Positions 16,923 to 25,019 of a DNA stretch of 64,000 nt are shown here, piece after piece. The DNA is from Sandaracinus amylolyticus (GTDB taxonomy: Bacteria > Myxococcota_A > Polyangia > Polyangiales > Sandaracinaceae). Each line of letters starts with the position of its first letter. Position 1 is the stretch's first letter. The notes under the pieces were generated by a model. The model saw only the letters and a list, made by a program, of their open reading frames with translations, was not told where the DNA came from and did no database searches. The stretch lies in contig NZ_CP070225.1 of assembly GCF_021631985.1 (NCBI RefSeq), positions 5,146,001 to 5,210,000 on the forward strand, given 5' to 3'. The position numbers and the translations under genes were made by a program.

Positions 16923-18524
16923 ATGGCGACGATGGGCAAGCGCAAGACCGGCAACGGGCACGGCAACGGACACGGCGAGAAGAAGTCGGACAAGCCGAAC
17001 ATCCTCGTCATCTGGGGCGACGACATCGGGATCACGAACCTGAGCTGTTACAGCGACGGTCTGATGGGGTATCGGACTCCCAACATCGATCGGATCGCGA
17101 AGGAGGGAATGCGGTTCACCGACTCCTACGGTGAGCAGAGCTGCACCGCGGGGCGCGCCTCGTTCATCACCGGTCAGAGCGGATTCCGCACCGGACTGAC
17201 GAAGGTGGGAGTCCCCGGCGCGACCATCGGCCTGAGCAGCGAGGATCCCACCATCGCCCAGCTGCTCAAGGGGCGCGGCTATTCGACCGGACAGTTCGGC
17301 AAGAACCACCTCGGCGATCGCAACGAGTACCTGCCGACGGTGCACGGGTTCGACGAGTTCTTCGGCAATCTCTATCACCTCAACGCGGAAGAAGAGCCCG
17401 AGCTCCCCGACTACCCTCCTGCGAAGGACTTCCCGCACTTCCGACCGAGCTACGGCCCTCGCGGGGTGTTGCGCTGCTGGGCGACCGACATCGACGATCC
17501 CACCGTCGACGAGCGCTGGGGCCGAGTCGGCAAGCAGAAGATCGAGGACACCGGCCCGCTGACGAAGAAGCGGATGGAGACCTGCGACGACGAGTTCATC
17601 GCGGCCGCGAAGGACTTCATCAAGCGCAAGAGCGCCGATGGAGAGCCGTTCTTCTGCTGGGTGAACACGACGCACATGCACCTGCGCACGCACCCGAAGC
17701 CGTCGAGCGTCGGTCAGTCGGGACGATGGCAGTCGCCGTATCACGACACGATGATCGATCACGACAAGCACGTCGGTGAGCTGCTCGATCTGCTCGACGA
17801 GCTCGGCATCGCCGAGAACACGTTCGTCATGTACAGCACCGACAACGGGCCGCACATGAACACGTGGCCCGACGGCGCGATGACGCCCTTCCGCAGCGAG
17901 AAGAACACGAACTGGGAAGGCGCGTTCCGCGTCCCGATGGTCGTGCGCTGGCCGGGGAAGATCGAGGCGGGCGCGGTCTCGAACGAGATCGTCCACCACC
18001 ACGACTGGCTCCCGACCTTCCTCGCGATGGCGGGAGAGACGAGCATCCAGGAGAAATTGAAGAGAGGGCACACCGTGCTCGGAAAGAAGTTCCGAGTGCA
18101 CATCGACGGATACGATCTGCTCCCCTATCTGACCGGCAAGGAGAAGAAGAGCCCGCGTCCGGGTCTCATCTACTTCAGTGACGACGGCGATCTCGTCGCG
18201 CTCCGATTCGACAACTGGAAGGTCGTCTTCATGGAGCAGCGCGCCCCGGGCACGATGCGGGTGTGGGCCGAGCCCTTCGTCGCGCTGCGCGTCCCGAAGC
18301 TCTACAACCTGCGCACCGATCCCTTCGAGCGCGCCGACATCACGTCGAACACCTATTACGACTGGTTCATCGACCACGCGTATCTGGTGTTCGCAGCGCA
18401 GGTGATCGCGAAGGAGTTCGCCGACTCGTTCGTGGAGTTCCCGCCGCGGCAGAAGGCCGCGTCGTTCACCATCGATCAGGCGCTGCAGAAGATGCACGAC
18501 ACCGCCGCGATGGCGGGCGACTGA
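16923..18524 (+). CDS. arylsulfatase-family sulfatase (Cys-type)
   Basis: A 533-residue sulfatase. Metal ligands lie in V-I-W-G-D-D-I-G near residue 33 and in Y-S-T-D-N-G-P-H. The formylglycine site is S-C-T-A-G-R-A-S-F (Cys74), a variant of the C-x-P-S-R consensus with A-G in place of P-S. The N-terminus has no signal peptide; it is a G/H/K-rich tract (K-R-K-T-G-N-G-H-G-N-G-H-G-E-K-K) before the domain starts at residue 24, so a cytoplasmic location is likely unless export uses another route. The radical SAM maturase at 13878-15149 is the likely activator. Substrate cannot be predicted. The upstream spacer has GGAGG. Confidence 0.92.
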   Translation: MATMGKRKTGNGHGNGHGEKKSDKPNILVIWGDDIGITNLSCYSDGLMGYRTPNIDRIAKEGMRFTDSYGEQSCTAGRASFITGQSGFRTGLTKVGVPGATIGLSSEDPTIAQLLKGRGYSTGQFGKNHLGDRNEYLPTVHGFDEFFGNLYHLNAEEEPELPDYPPAKDFPHFRPSYGPRGVLRCWATDIDDPTVDERWGRVGKQKIEDTGPLTKKRMETCDDEFIAAAKDFIKRKSADGEPFFCWVNTTHMHLRTHPKPSSVGQSGRWQSPYHDTMIDHDKHVGELLDLLDELGIAENTFVMYSTDNGPHMNTWPDGAMTPFRSEKNTNWEGAFRVPMVVRWPGKIEAGAVSNEIVHHHDWLPTFLAMAGETSIQEKLKRGHTVLGKKFRVHIDGYDLLPYLTGKEKKSPRPGLIYFSDDGDLVALRFDNWKVVFMEQRAPGTMRVWAEPFVALRVPKLYNLRTDPFERADITSNTYYDWFIDHAYLVFAAQVIAKEFADSFVEFPPRQKAASFTIDQALQKMHDTAAMAGD

Positions 18525-18533
18525 GCTGCAGCT

Positions 18534-18640
18534 CACCGCAGAGAGCCACGGAGGACCGCAGAGATCGGAGAAGAGAAACATCCTCTCTCGCTCTGCGGCC
18601 CTCTGCGTCCTCTGCGGTTCATTTCACCGCAGAGGACCGC
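18534..18640. repeat. CACCGCAGAG-type long inverted repeat between convergent genes
   Basis: The left arm (from about 18535: ACCGCAGAGAGCC...GGACCGCAGAG) and right arm (to 18618: CTCTGCGG...CCTCTGCGGT) pair imperfectly over about 28 bp with a ~25-nt loop. A third ACCGCAGAGGACCGC unit follows at 18627. The element fills the 120 bp between the sulfatase and MerR-like stop codons. It could end transcription from both sides. Similar CCGCAGAG/ACAGAG repeats occur between genes in unrelated environmental bacteria (general knowledge). Confidence 0.6.
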
Positions 18641-18644
18641 GGCG

Positions 18645-19223
18645 CTACTTCGAGAACCGACCCGCGGCGATCGCCGCTGCGATCCCGTGCACGAAGGGCG
18701 GCGCGTCGGCGCGGACGTGGAGCTCGAGCCCGGGAAGGAGCTCGATGCGCCGCCACACCGCACCGATGGGCACGCCGGTGCTGCTCGGCTCGTCGCGCGA
18801 GGCGAGCGCGTTCTGCACCGCGAGCGACTCGGTGGACACGACGTTCTCGATCCCCGAGCCCTGGCTCGCGCCCTCGCGCGGCGGCGCGCTGGGCGTTCCT
18901 TCCGAAGGAAGCGCGCGGGTCGCCGGAGGCGCGGGCAGCGCGGCAGGCTCGCGCGGGGCAGGGAGCCCGCCGATGTCGCGCAGCTCGGCGTCGCTCTTGT
19001 TCGCGAGGAAGCGCGCGATGTGCGGCAGCGGCACTCCGTCGCGCCGCAGCGCCGCGACGGCGTAGGCGATCACGATCAGCTTCCGATCGAAGCGCGTGAG
19101 GTGACCGCGCGCCTGCGGCCGCGGCAGCGCGCCCGCCTGCATCCAGGCGCGAAGAGTGCGGGTGCTGACGCCGAGCCGCTTGGCGAGCACGGCAGCTTCG
19201 AGGAAGTCCGGGACGTCGTCCAT
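18645..19223 (-). CDS. MerR-like helix-turn-helix regulator
   Basis: A 192-residue protein starting D-D-V-P-D-F-L-E-A-A-V-L-A-K-R-L-G-V-S-T-R-T-L-R-A-W, a typical winged helix-turn-helix of MerR/excisionase type. The following I-V-I-A-Y-A-V-A-A-L-R-R-D-G-V-P-L matches the second MerR helix. The middle (about 90-140) is a disordered P/A/S-rich linker, and the C-terminal ~50 residues (V-W-R-R-I-E-L-L-P-G-L-E-L-H-V-R) form a small separate domain of unknown ligand. The start codon ATG at 19223 was chosen because the domain begins immediately after. Target genes are unknown. Confidence 0.75.
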   Translation of the reverse strand: MDDVPDFLEAAVLAKRLGVSTRTLRAWMQAGALPRPQARGHLTRFDRKLIVIAYAVAALRRDGVPLPHIARFLANKSDAELRDIGGLPAPREPAALPAPPATRALPSEGTPSAPPREGASQGSGIENVVSTESLAVQNALASRDEPSSTGVPIGAVWRRIELLPGLELHVRADAPPFVHGIAAAIAAGRFSK

Positions 19224-19734
19224 GTCGGGAAGCCAGCGTACGGTCCGCCAAGACGGAAGACAACCTTCCGTCGGAGACGTCCCAGGAAGCCGCGACGGAG
19301 CTCGGCTCGGTCCGAACCGCCGTCGACAAGGCATCCAGGAAGACCCACCGCTTGCGCTAGCGATCCGGAAGGTTTCCCGGAAGCCCAACCGCTTGCGCTA
19401 CGCCTCCGGAAGCTCTCCCGGAAGCCCAACCGCTTGCGCTACGCCTCCGGAAGCTCTCCCGGAAGCCCAACCGCTTGCGCTACGCCTCCGGAAGCTCCCT
19501 CGGAAGCCCGATCGCTTGCGCAAGCGACTCTGCGGGGACTCGGCTCGCCGCGATCGCGAAGCAACCCCACCACGAGCGGCCCGCTCGCCGAGACCCTTGG
19601 ATCACAGCAGAGCGACGTGCGCGCGAAGCGCGCACCTGGAGCGAGTGCACACCGAAGCCGCACGGTCAGTGAGACCCAAAGAGCGTGCGTCCTCGAGATC
19701 ACACTCCCGCAAGCGATTCGCGGGCGACCCTTGC
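19224..19734. other. 511-bp non-coding region between ttcA and the MerR-like gene
   Basis: No convincing gene is present. It holds the 41-bp tandem array (19335-19528). It also has a hairpin at 19618-19636 (GTGCGCGC, GAA loop, GCGCGCAC) and a weak stem at 19706-19724 that may end ttcA transcription. Open frames across it are repeat-driven. Confidence 0.7.
19335..19528. repeat. 41-bp tandem repeat, about 4.5 units
   Basis: The motif starting CCGGAAG recurs at 19365, 19406, 19447 and 19488, exactly 41 bp apart. Each unit contains CCGGAAGC, CCCAACCGCTTGCGCTACGC. The two central units are nearly identical and the outer ones diverge. A degenerate half unit precedes at 19335. The unit length is not a multiple of three and there are no unique spacers, so it is neither coding nor CRISPR. 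Confidence 0.9.
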
Positions 19735-20586
19735 TCACCCCGCGTCGATGATCGGCAGCCGCCGCGCGCCGTCCATCCCGATCGCGGTGCGCGGCGTCTT
19801 CTCGTCGCCGTCGCTCGCCACCGCGAGCCCCAGCTTCGCGTAGAGCTCGCGATCCAAGAGGTGGGTCGCGCGCACGTTCCCGATCGCCGCGAGCATGCTC
19901 TCCTTCGCCTTCGGCGCGTGCGCTTCCATCTCCGCCAGCATGCGCTTCACCTGCTTGCGCATGAGGTTGTCCTGCGAGCCGCAGAGGTCGCAGGGCAGGA
20001 TCGGGAAGCGCTCGAGCTCCGCGAAGCGCGCGATGCTCGGCTCCGCGCAGTACAGCAGCGGGCGGATGACGGTGTTGCGCTGGTCGTCGCTCACGAGCTT
20101 CGGCGGCATCGCCTTGAGCGAGCCCGTGAACATCAGGTTCAGCATCAGCGTCTCGAGCGCGTCGTCGCGATGATGCCCGAGCGCGATCTTCGTGCAGCCG
20201 AGGTCCTGCGCGACGTTGTAGAGGATGCCGCGTCGCAGGCGCGAGCACAGCGAGCAGTACGTGCTCTCCTCCGGCACCTTCTCCTTCACGATCGAGTAGG
20301 TGTCCTCGCGCACGATGCGGTAGTCGAAGCCGCGCTCGCGCAGCCATCCCTCGAGCGGCGTGCCGTCGTAGCCGGGATGGCCCTGGTCGAGATGCACCGC
20401 GAGCAGCTCGAAGCGCACCGGCGAGCGACGCCTCAGCGCGTCGAGCAGGTGCATCATCGCGTAGCTGTCCTTGCCTCCGCTGAGGCAGACCATCACGCGG
20501 TCACCCTCGCCGATCAGCTCGAAATCGCCGATGCAGCGCCCGACGTTCCGGGAGAGATCGCGCTCCAACCGCTCGCGCTCGTCCAT
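19735..20586 (-). CDS. ttcA: tRNA 2-thiocytidine(32) synthetase TtcA
   Basis: A 283-residue ATP-binding PP-loop protein. The PP-loop is S-G-G-K-D-S near residue 36. TtcA hallmark cysteine pairs follow: Y-C-S-L-C and L-P-C-D-L-C-G-S-Q, which bind the iron-sulfur cluster. G-H-H-R-D-D-A-L-E-T-L-M-L-N and R-P-L-L-Y-C are further family signatures. The enzyme thiolates C32 in the anticodon loop of certain tRNAs in the cytoplasm. The start ATG at 20586 is chosen because the preceding frame lies antisense to the PilZ gene. Divergent from the PilZ gene with 84 bp between. Confidence 0.93.
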   Translation of the reverse strand: MDERERLERDLSRNVGRCIGDFELIGEGDRVMVCLSGGKDSYAMMHLLDALRRRSPVRFELLAVHLDQGHPGYDGTPLEGWLRERGFDYRIVREDTYSIVKEKVPEESTYCSLCSRLRRGILYNVAQDLGCTKIALGHHRDDALETLMLNLMFTGSLKAMPPKLVSDDQRNTVIRPLLYCAEPSIARFAELERFPILPCDLCGSQDNLMRKQVKRMLAEMEAHAPKAKESMLAAIGNVRATHLLDRELYAKLGLAVASDGDEKTPRTAIGMDGARRLPIIDAG

Positions 20587-20670
20587 GAGGCGCGAAGGTG
20601 TGACGTTCGCCCCTCGAAGCCGCAAGCAGGCATCGCTGCGGGGGCTCGGGATGGTATGGTCGCGAGGTCC

Positions 20671-21054
20671 ATGACCGACGCCCACTTCCGACGCAGCGCG
20701 CGCACGGCCATCGAGCTGCGCGTGTGCTTCCGGCGAGACGAGCCCGGCGCGGCGCTCGAGAAGGCGGGACGCATCGCGGACCTCGGGATGGGCGGCGCGT
20801 TCGTGCAGGCGGACCGGCCTCCGCCGATCGGCGCGTCGATCGTGGTCACGCTGCAGAGCCCGACCGCGTGGGACCCGCTCGAGCTGCCGGCCGAGGTGCG
20901 CTGGGTGAGCGACGACGGGCTCGCGGGCCTGGGCCGCGGCTTCGGCGTGAAGTTCGGCGACCTCGCGCCGACCCAAGCCGCGGCGCTCTACGAGCTGCTC
21001 TCGTCGGCGGGCTTCGAAGAAGCGCCCGCGACGAAGACGGAGCGCGAGGGATGA
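20671..21054 (+). CDS. PilZ-domain protein
   Basis: A 127-residue protein made of one PilZ domain: start H-F-R-R-S-A-R-T-A-I-E-L-R-V, then G-R-I-A-D-L-G-M-G-G-A-F-V, and A-E-V-R-W-V-S-D. The basic R-x-x-R near the start and the D-x-G-x-G-G motif are the c-di-GMP-contacting elements of PilZ proteins; here the first is R-R-S-A-R. It is close to the Myxococcus-type small PilZ group. Its stop overlaps the kinase start (ATGA, 21051-21054), so the two are translationally coupled and may link c-di-GMP to phosphorylation. Confidence 0.85.
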   Translation: MTDAHFRRSARTAIELRVCFRRDEPGAALEKAGRIADLGMGGAFVQADRPPPIGASIVVTLQSPTAWDPLELPAEVRWVSDDGLAGLGRGFGVKFGDLAPTQAAALYELLSSAGFEEAPATKTEREG

Positions 21055-22844
21055 GTCTCAGGAGGCCTCGCGTGAGCGGCGTCGCGCAGACCGAGCGACC
21101 GCCGCCGATGGGAGCGCCCGAGGAGAGCTCGCACGTCGGGTTCCGCAGCGAGACCTGGACCGGTCGCCTCGTCGAAGGGCGCTATCGCGTGGTCGAGCTG
21201 CTCGGCGAGGGCGGCATGGGCGCGGTGTTCCTCGCGGAGCACGTGAAGCTCTCGAAGAAGGTCGCGCTCAAGGTGATCCTCCCGCAGTTCGCGGGCGACG
21301 GTGAGCTCGCGGAGCGCTTCGCGCGCGAGGCGATGGCGAGCGCGAAGCTCGATCATCCGCACGTCGCGAGCGCGCTCGACTACGGCGCGCTGCCCGAGGG
21401 CGGCGCCTACCTCGTGATGCCGTACGTGCGCGGGCGGAGCCTGCGTCACGCGATGGACGCGGGGGACGCGACCTGGCAGTTCGCGTGCGAGATCGGCGCG
21501 CAGATCGCGGACGCGCTGGGCGCCGCGCACGCGCACCGGATCGTGCATCGCGATCTGAAGCCCGAGAACGTCATCCTCGAGCCGCGCGACGACGGCAGCG
21601 AGATGGTGAAGGTGCTCGACTTCGGCGTCGCGCGGGTGGCGAGCGAAGAAGGCGCGAGCGCGAGCACCGGCAAGGCGCTGACCCGCGTCGGCACGATCAT
21701 CGGCACGCCGGGCTACATGGCGCCCGAGCAGGCGCTCGGGGAGAACGTCGACACCCGCGCGGATCTGTACGCGCTCGGCGTGGTGCTCTGGGAGCTGGTC
21801 GCGAAGCAGTCGCTCTTCCCCGACGACGATCTCACCGCGATCGTGACGCGGCAGCTGACGACCGAGATCCCTCGGCTCGCGAGCGTGGTGCCCGACGTGC
21901 CGGTGGAGCTCGACGAGCTGGTGGCACGGCTGCTGGCGCGGGCGCGCGACGATCGTCCGCAGCGCGCGGGCGAGGTGCGCGACGTGCTGCGCAGGCTCGC
22001 GCTGGGCGCGGCGCTCGAGCACAAGGTGCTCTCGGGCGAGATCGCGGTGCCGATCCGATCGAGCGACGCGAGCGGTCAGCACGCCGTGGTGGACACGTCC
22101 GCTGGTGATGCGGGCCGCGGGGGCTCGATCGCGACGCCGCAGCCGAGCGTGGTGCTTCCGCCGGGGATCGGGAAGGCGGCGGAGACGCTGCAGGGGACGA
22201 TGAACGTCGGCCCGCTGCGGAACGTGCCGACGTCGCTGGTGGTCGCGGGATGCGCGACGCCGCTGGTGATCGCGATGCTGGTGTTCGTCGGCGTGCTCGC
22301 GTTCGGCGGAGGTGAGGAGACGCCGGCCCCGGCGGTGACGACGACGGCGGTGCCCGAGGCGCACGAGGCGGCGCCGGCGCCCCCGGCGCGCGAGACCGGT
22401 CGGCGCGGCGCGCCGGAGCGCGACCTGCCGCGCGCGCCCGATCCGCCGGAGGACGATGCGCCCGCGGCGCCGGTGGCGGACACCAGCGGGGTGCCGATCC
22501 CGATCGAGATCGCGCGCGACGTCTCGACGTTGCTCGACAGCGCGTCGGGCGACGAGCGCGACGACGCGGCGCGACGGATCCGCGACGCGGCGCGCACCGA
22601 TGCGCCCCCCTTCGTGGCGGCGGTGGTGGCGCTCGAGCTGGGCGAACGATGCCCCGATCGGCGCAACGCAGTGCGCGAGATCGAGCGGATCGGCGACGCA
22701 CGCGCGCTGCCGGCGCTGGAGCGGCTGCACCGCGATCGCCGGGGCTGCGGGTTCTTGAACACGCAGGACTGTCACCGCTGCCTGCGCCGCGACCTGCGCG
22801 ACGCGCGACGAGCGCTGAGCGGCAGCGCCGACGCCGAGGAGTGA
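21051..22844 (+). CDS. eukaryotic-type Ser/Thr protein kinase with membrane anchor
   Basis: A 597-residue kinase. Gly loop G-E-G-G-M-G at 52-57, V-A-L-K lysine at 74, catalytic H-R-D-L-K-P-E-N at 166-173, D-F-G at 190-192 and M-A-P-E-Q are intact, so it should be active. A juxtamembrane linker follows, then one transmembrane helix (about 390-415) and an extracytoplasmic P/A-rich segment. The C-terminal ~110 residues look like HEAT-type repeats (E-I-E-R-I-G-D-A-R-A-L-P-A-L-E-R-L) and end with three cysteines, probably a sensor. It is coupled to the PilZ gene by start/stop overlap. Confidence 0.92.
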   Translation: MSLRRPRVSGVAQTERPPPMGAPEESSHVGFRSETWTGRLVEGRYRVVELLGEGGMGAVFLAEHVKLSKKVALKVILPQFAGDGELAERFAREAMASAKLDHPHVASALDYGALPEGGAYLVMPYVRGRSLRHAMDAGDATWQFACEIGAQIADALGAAHAHRIVHRDLKPENVILEPRDDGSEMVKVLDFGVARVASEEGASASTGKALTRVGTIIGTPGYMAPEQALGENVDTRADLYALGVVLWELVAKQSLFPDDDLTAIVTRQLTTEIPRLASVVPDVPVELDELVARLLARARDDRPQRAGEVRDVLRRLALGAALEHKVLSGEIAVPIRSSDASGQHAVVDTSAGDAGRGGSIATPQPSVVLPPGIGKAAETLQGTMNVGPLRNVPTSLVVAGCATPLVIAMLVFVGVLAFGGGEETPAPAVTTTAVPEAHEAAPAPPARETGRRGAPERDLPRAPDPPEDDAPAAPVADTSGVPIPIEIARDVSTLLDSASGDERDDAARRIRDAARTDAPPFVAAVVALELGERCPDRRNAVREIERIGDARALPALERLHRDRRGCGFLNTQDCHRCLRRDLRDARRALSGSADAEE

Positions 22845-22865
22845 GCGCGCAGCGCGCGAGCGGGC

Positions 22866-24203
22866 TCAGATCGGCAGGTCGATCGTCACCACGAGGCCGC
22901 CGCCCTGCGCGTTCTTCGCCTGCACCGCCCCGCCGTGCAGCCGCACCGCGCGATCGGTGATCGCGAGGCCGACGCCGGCGCCACCCGAGGCGCGCTCGCG
23001 CGCGCTCTCGACGCGCGTGAAGGGCCGGAAGATCTCGTCGAGCGCGTCCTCGGGCACACCGGGGCCGTGATCGCGCACCTCGAGACGCGCGCGCCCCGAG
23101 CTCACGTCGAGCGCGAGATCGACCGACGTGCCCTCCGCGGTGAAGCGGATCGCGTTGCGGACGACGTTCTCGATCGCCTGGCGCAGGATCTCCTCGTCGC
23201 CGCGCACCTCGACCGGCGCGCTGCGCACCAGCGCCACGTCGCGCCCCGCGCCGCGCGCCTCGAACGCCGCGTCGCGGTGGATCTCCTGGAGGAGCTCGTC
23301 GAGACGCACCGGCTCGCTGCGATGCGGCGCAGCCGAAGGCTCGAGCTTGGCCATCGTCAGCACGAGGCCCACCAGCTCCCCCAGGCGCTCCGCCTCCTTC
23401 TCGATCCGATCGAGCGCCTCGTGGGCGCCGGAGCCCGCGCTCTGTCGCGCCAGCTCGAGCGCGACGGCGAGCCGCGCGAGCGGCGAGCGCAGCTCGTGCG
23501 AGACGTCGCGGAGCAAGCGCTCGCGCGACTCGAGGAGGGCCTCGATGCGCTCCGCCATGCGATCGAAGTCCTTCGCGAGCGCCGCGACCTCGGCGTCGGC
23601 GGTGCGCGTGATCGTCGGCCCGACGCGCACGCCGGAGCGGCCCGCGGCGAGGCGATCGGTGGCGGCGCGCAGCGCGCGGATGGGGCTCGCGATCCAGCGC
23701 GCGAGCGCGAGGGTGAGGATCGCGGAGAGCAGACCGACCAGCAGCAGCTGGAGCGTCGGGGGCGAGAGCCCGGCGATCGCGCGCGGCTCGCTCGGCGCGC
23801 CGACCACCACGAAGCCGCCGGGGAGCGCCGCGACGTGCCAGGCGACGTCTCCGCGCGTCGCGATGCTCGGCTCGCGCGACGCGCGCGCGGTGCGCACCAG
23901 CTCGGGGCCCTGCGGCGCGTCGCGGCGGCCCGCGACGACGCGGCCCTCGGGGTCGAGGATCGCGGCGCCGATCCCGCTGCGCGACGCCGCCTGGGCGAGG
24001 AGCTCCTCGGCGCGCGCCCGATCGCCCGCGCCGATCGCGATCGCCGCGTCGGCGCCGCGGCGCACGAGCAGCTCGCCGACGAGGAACGACTGGTGCTCGC
24101 GGCGTCGCTCGAAGCGCGCGCCGTACACCGCGCCGACGCCCAACATCGCGAGCGCGTTCGCGAGGATCATCGCGACGAAGACGCGCGCCGAGAGGCTCCT
24201 CAC
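22866..24203 (-). CDS. sensor histidine kinase (CpxA/RstB-like)
   Basis: A 445-residue membrane sensor: TM1 (about 9-28), an extracytoplasmic sensor of about 120 residues, TM2 (about 150-170), HAMP (170-222), phospho-acceptor S-H-E-L-R-S-P (His237) and an HATPase domain with N-V-V-R-N-A-I-R-F, D-H-G-P-G-V-P and G-G-A-G-V-G-L. The start is a GTG that overlaps the response regulator stop (GTGA, 24200-24203). The frame remains open far upstream, but that region is antisense to the TolC and adaptor genes. Its position opposite a drug-efflux operon suggests envelope or toxic-compound sensing. Confidence 0.9.
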   Translation of the reverse strand: MRSLSARVFVAMILANALAMLGVGAVYGARFERRREHQSFLVGELLVRRGADAAIAIGAGDRARAEELLAQAASRSGIGAAILDPEGRVVAGRRDAPQGPELVRTARASREPSIATRGDVAWHVAALPGGFVVVGAPSEPRAIAGLSPPTLQLLLVGLLSAILTLALARWIASPIRALRAATDRLAAGRSGVRVGPTITRTADAEVAALAKDFDRMAERIEALLESRERLLRDVSHELRSPLARLAVALELARQSAGSGAHEALDRIEKEAERLGELVGLVLTMAKLEPSAAPHRSEPVRLDELLQEIHRDAAFEARGAGRDVALVRSAPVEVRGDEEILRQAIENVVRNAIRFTAEGTSVDLALDVSSGRARLEVRDHGPGVPEDALDEIFRPFTRVESARERASGGAGVGLAITDRAVRLHGGAVQAKNAQGGGLVVTIDLPI

Positions 24204-24898
24204 CGCTCGTCCTCCGCGAGGAGGTAGCCCGCGCCGCGCACCGTCTTGATGCGCTCGCGCCCACCGGCGCCGGGGCCGAGCTTCTTGCGCAGGTTGCTGA
24301 CGTGCACGTCCACGCTGCGATCGAAGGGCGAGAAGCGTCGTCCCAGCACCTGCTCGGCGATCGACTCGCGGGTGACGATCTTGCCGGGCGTGCGCAGGAG
24401 CAGCTCGAGCAGCGAGAACTCGACGCTGGTGAGCGTCACCTCGTCGCCCCCGCGCCGCACCACGCGCGCGCCGACGTCGAGCGAGAGATCGCCCGCGGAG
24501 AGCACCTCGCGGCTGCGCGGCGTGCGGGTCGCGGCCTCGGCGCGCCGCTGGATCGCGCGCACCCGCGCCGCGAGCTCGCGCGGGTTGAAGGGCTTCGGCA
24601 GGTAGTCGTCGGCGCCCATCTCGAGCCCGACGATGCGGTCGACGTCGTCGCCGCGCGCGGTGAGCATCAGCACCGGGACCGCCGACGTCGCGCGCAGCGC
24701 GCGCAGGACGTCGAGGCCGTTCATCCCGGGGAGCATCACGTCGAGGATCACGATCGCGTGGTCTCCGGCGCGCGCGCGCTCGAGCCCGGCGGGGCCCTCG
24801 TGCACCGCATCCACCTCGAAGCCTTCGCGCGAGAGGTAGTCGCGGAGCAGGCCCGCGAGCTCGACGTCGTCGTCCACGAGGAGGATGCGCGCGGCCAC
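24200..24898 (-). CDS. OmpR-family response regulator
   Basis: A 232-residue regulator with a receiver domain (D-D-D-V at 9-12, phospho-acceptor Asp53 in I-L-D-V-M-L-P-G-M-N-G, and Lys in Y-L-P-K-P-F) and a C-terminal winged helix with the alpha-loop L-L-R-T-P-G-K-I-V-T-R. Cognate kinase is the overlapping gene. The pair is divergent from the TolC-MacA-MacB operon; the inverted repeat at 24938-24973 between them is a candidate binding site. Confidence 0.92.
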   Translation of the reverse strand: MAARILLVDDDVELAGLLRDYLSREGFEVDAVHEGPAGLERARAGDHAIVILDVMLPGMNGLDVLRALRATSAVPVLMLTARGDDVDRIVGLEMGADDYLPKPFNPRELAARVRAIQRRAEAATRTPRSREVLSAGDLSLDVGARVVRRGGDEVTLTSVEFSLLELLLRTPGKIVTRESIAEQVLGRRFSPFDRSVDVHVSNLRKKLGPGAGGRERIKTVRGAGYLLAEDER

Positions 24899-24937
24899 GG
24901 AGGGAGAACGTAGGGCCCGGGGCGGGCGTCGCGCACG

Positions 24938-24973
24938 TCAAGAATCGTCGAGGCGCGTCTTTGCACTTCTTGA
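24938..24973. promoter_or_regulatory. candidate operator in the divergent regulator/TolC region
   Basis: TCAAGAA (24938-24944) and TTCTTGA (24967-24973) are a perfect inverted repeat with a 22-bp spacer. A TTGCAC box at 24961-24966 overlaps it and could serve as a -35 element toward TolC. Binding by the neighbouring OmpR-type regulator is inference from position. Confidence 0.4.
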
Positions 24974-25019
24974 GACGACCCGGGTACTCGGAAAGATCGC
25001 GCTCGCTAGCTTGGCGATC

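Noticed and set aside
19335-19528. CRISPR array
   Set aside because: Units follow each other directly with no unique spacers and no cas genes are near.
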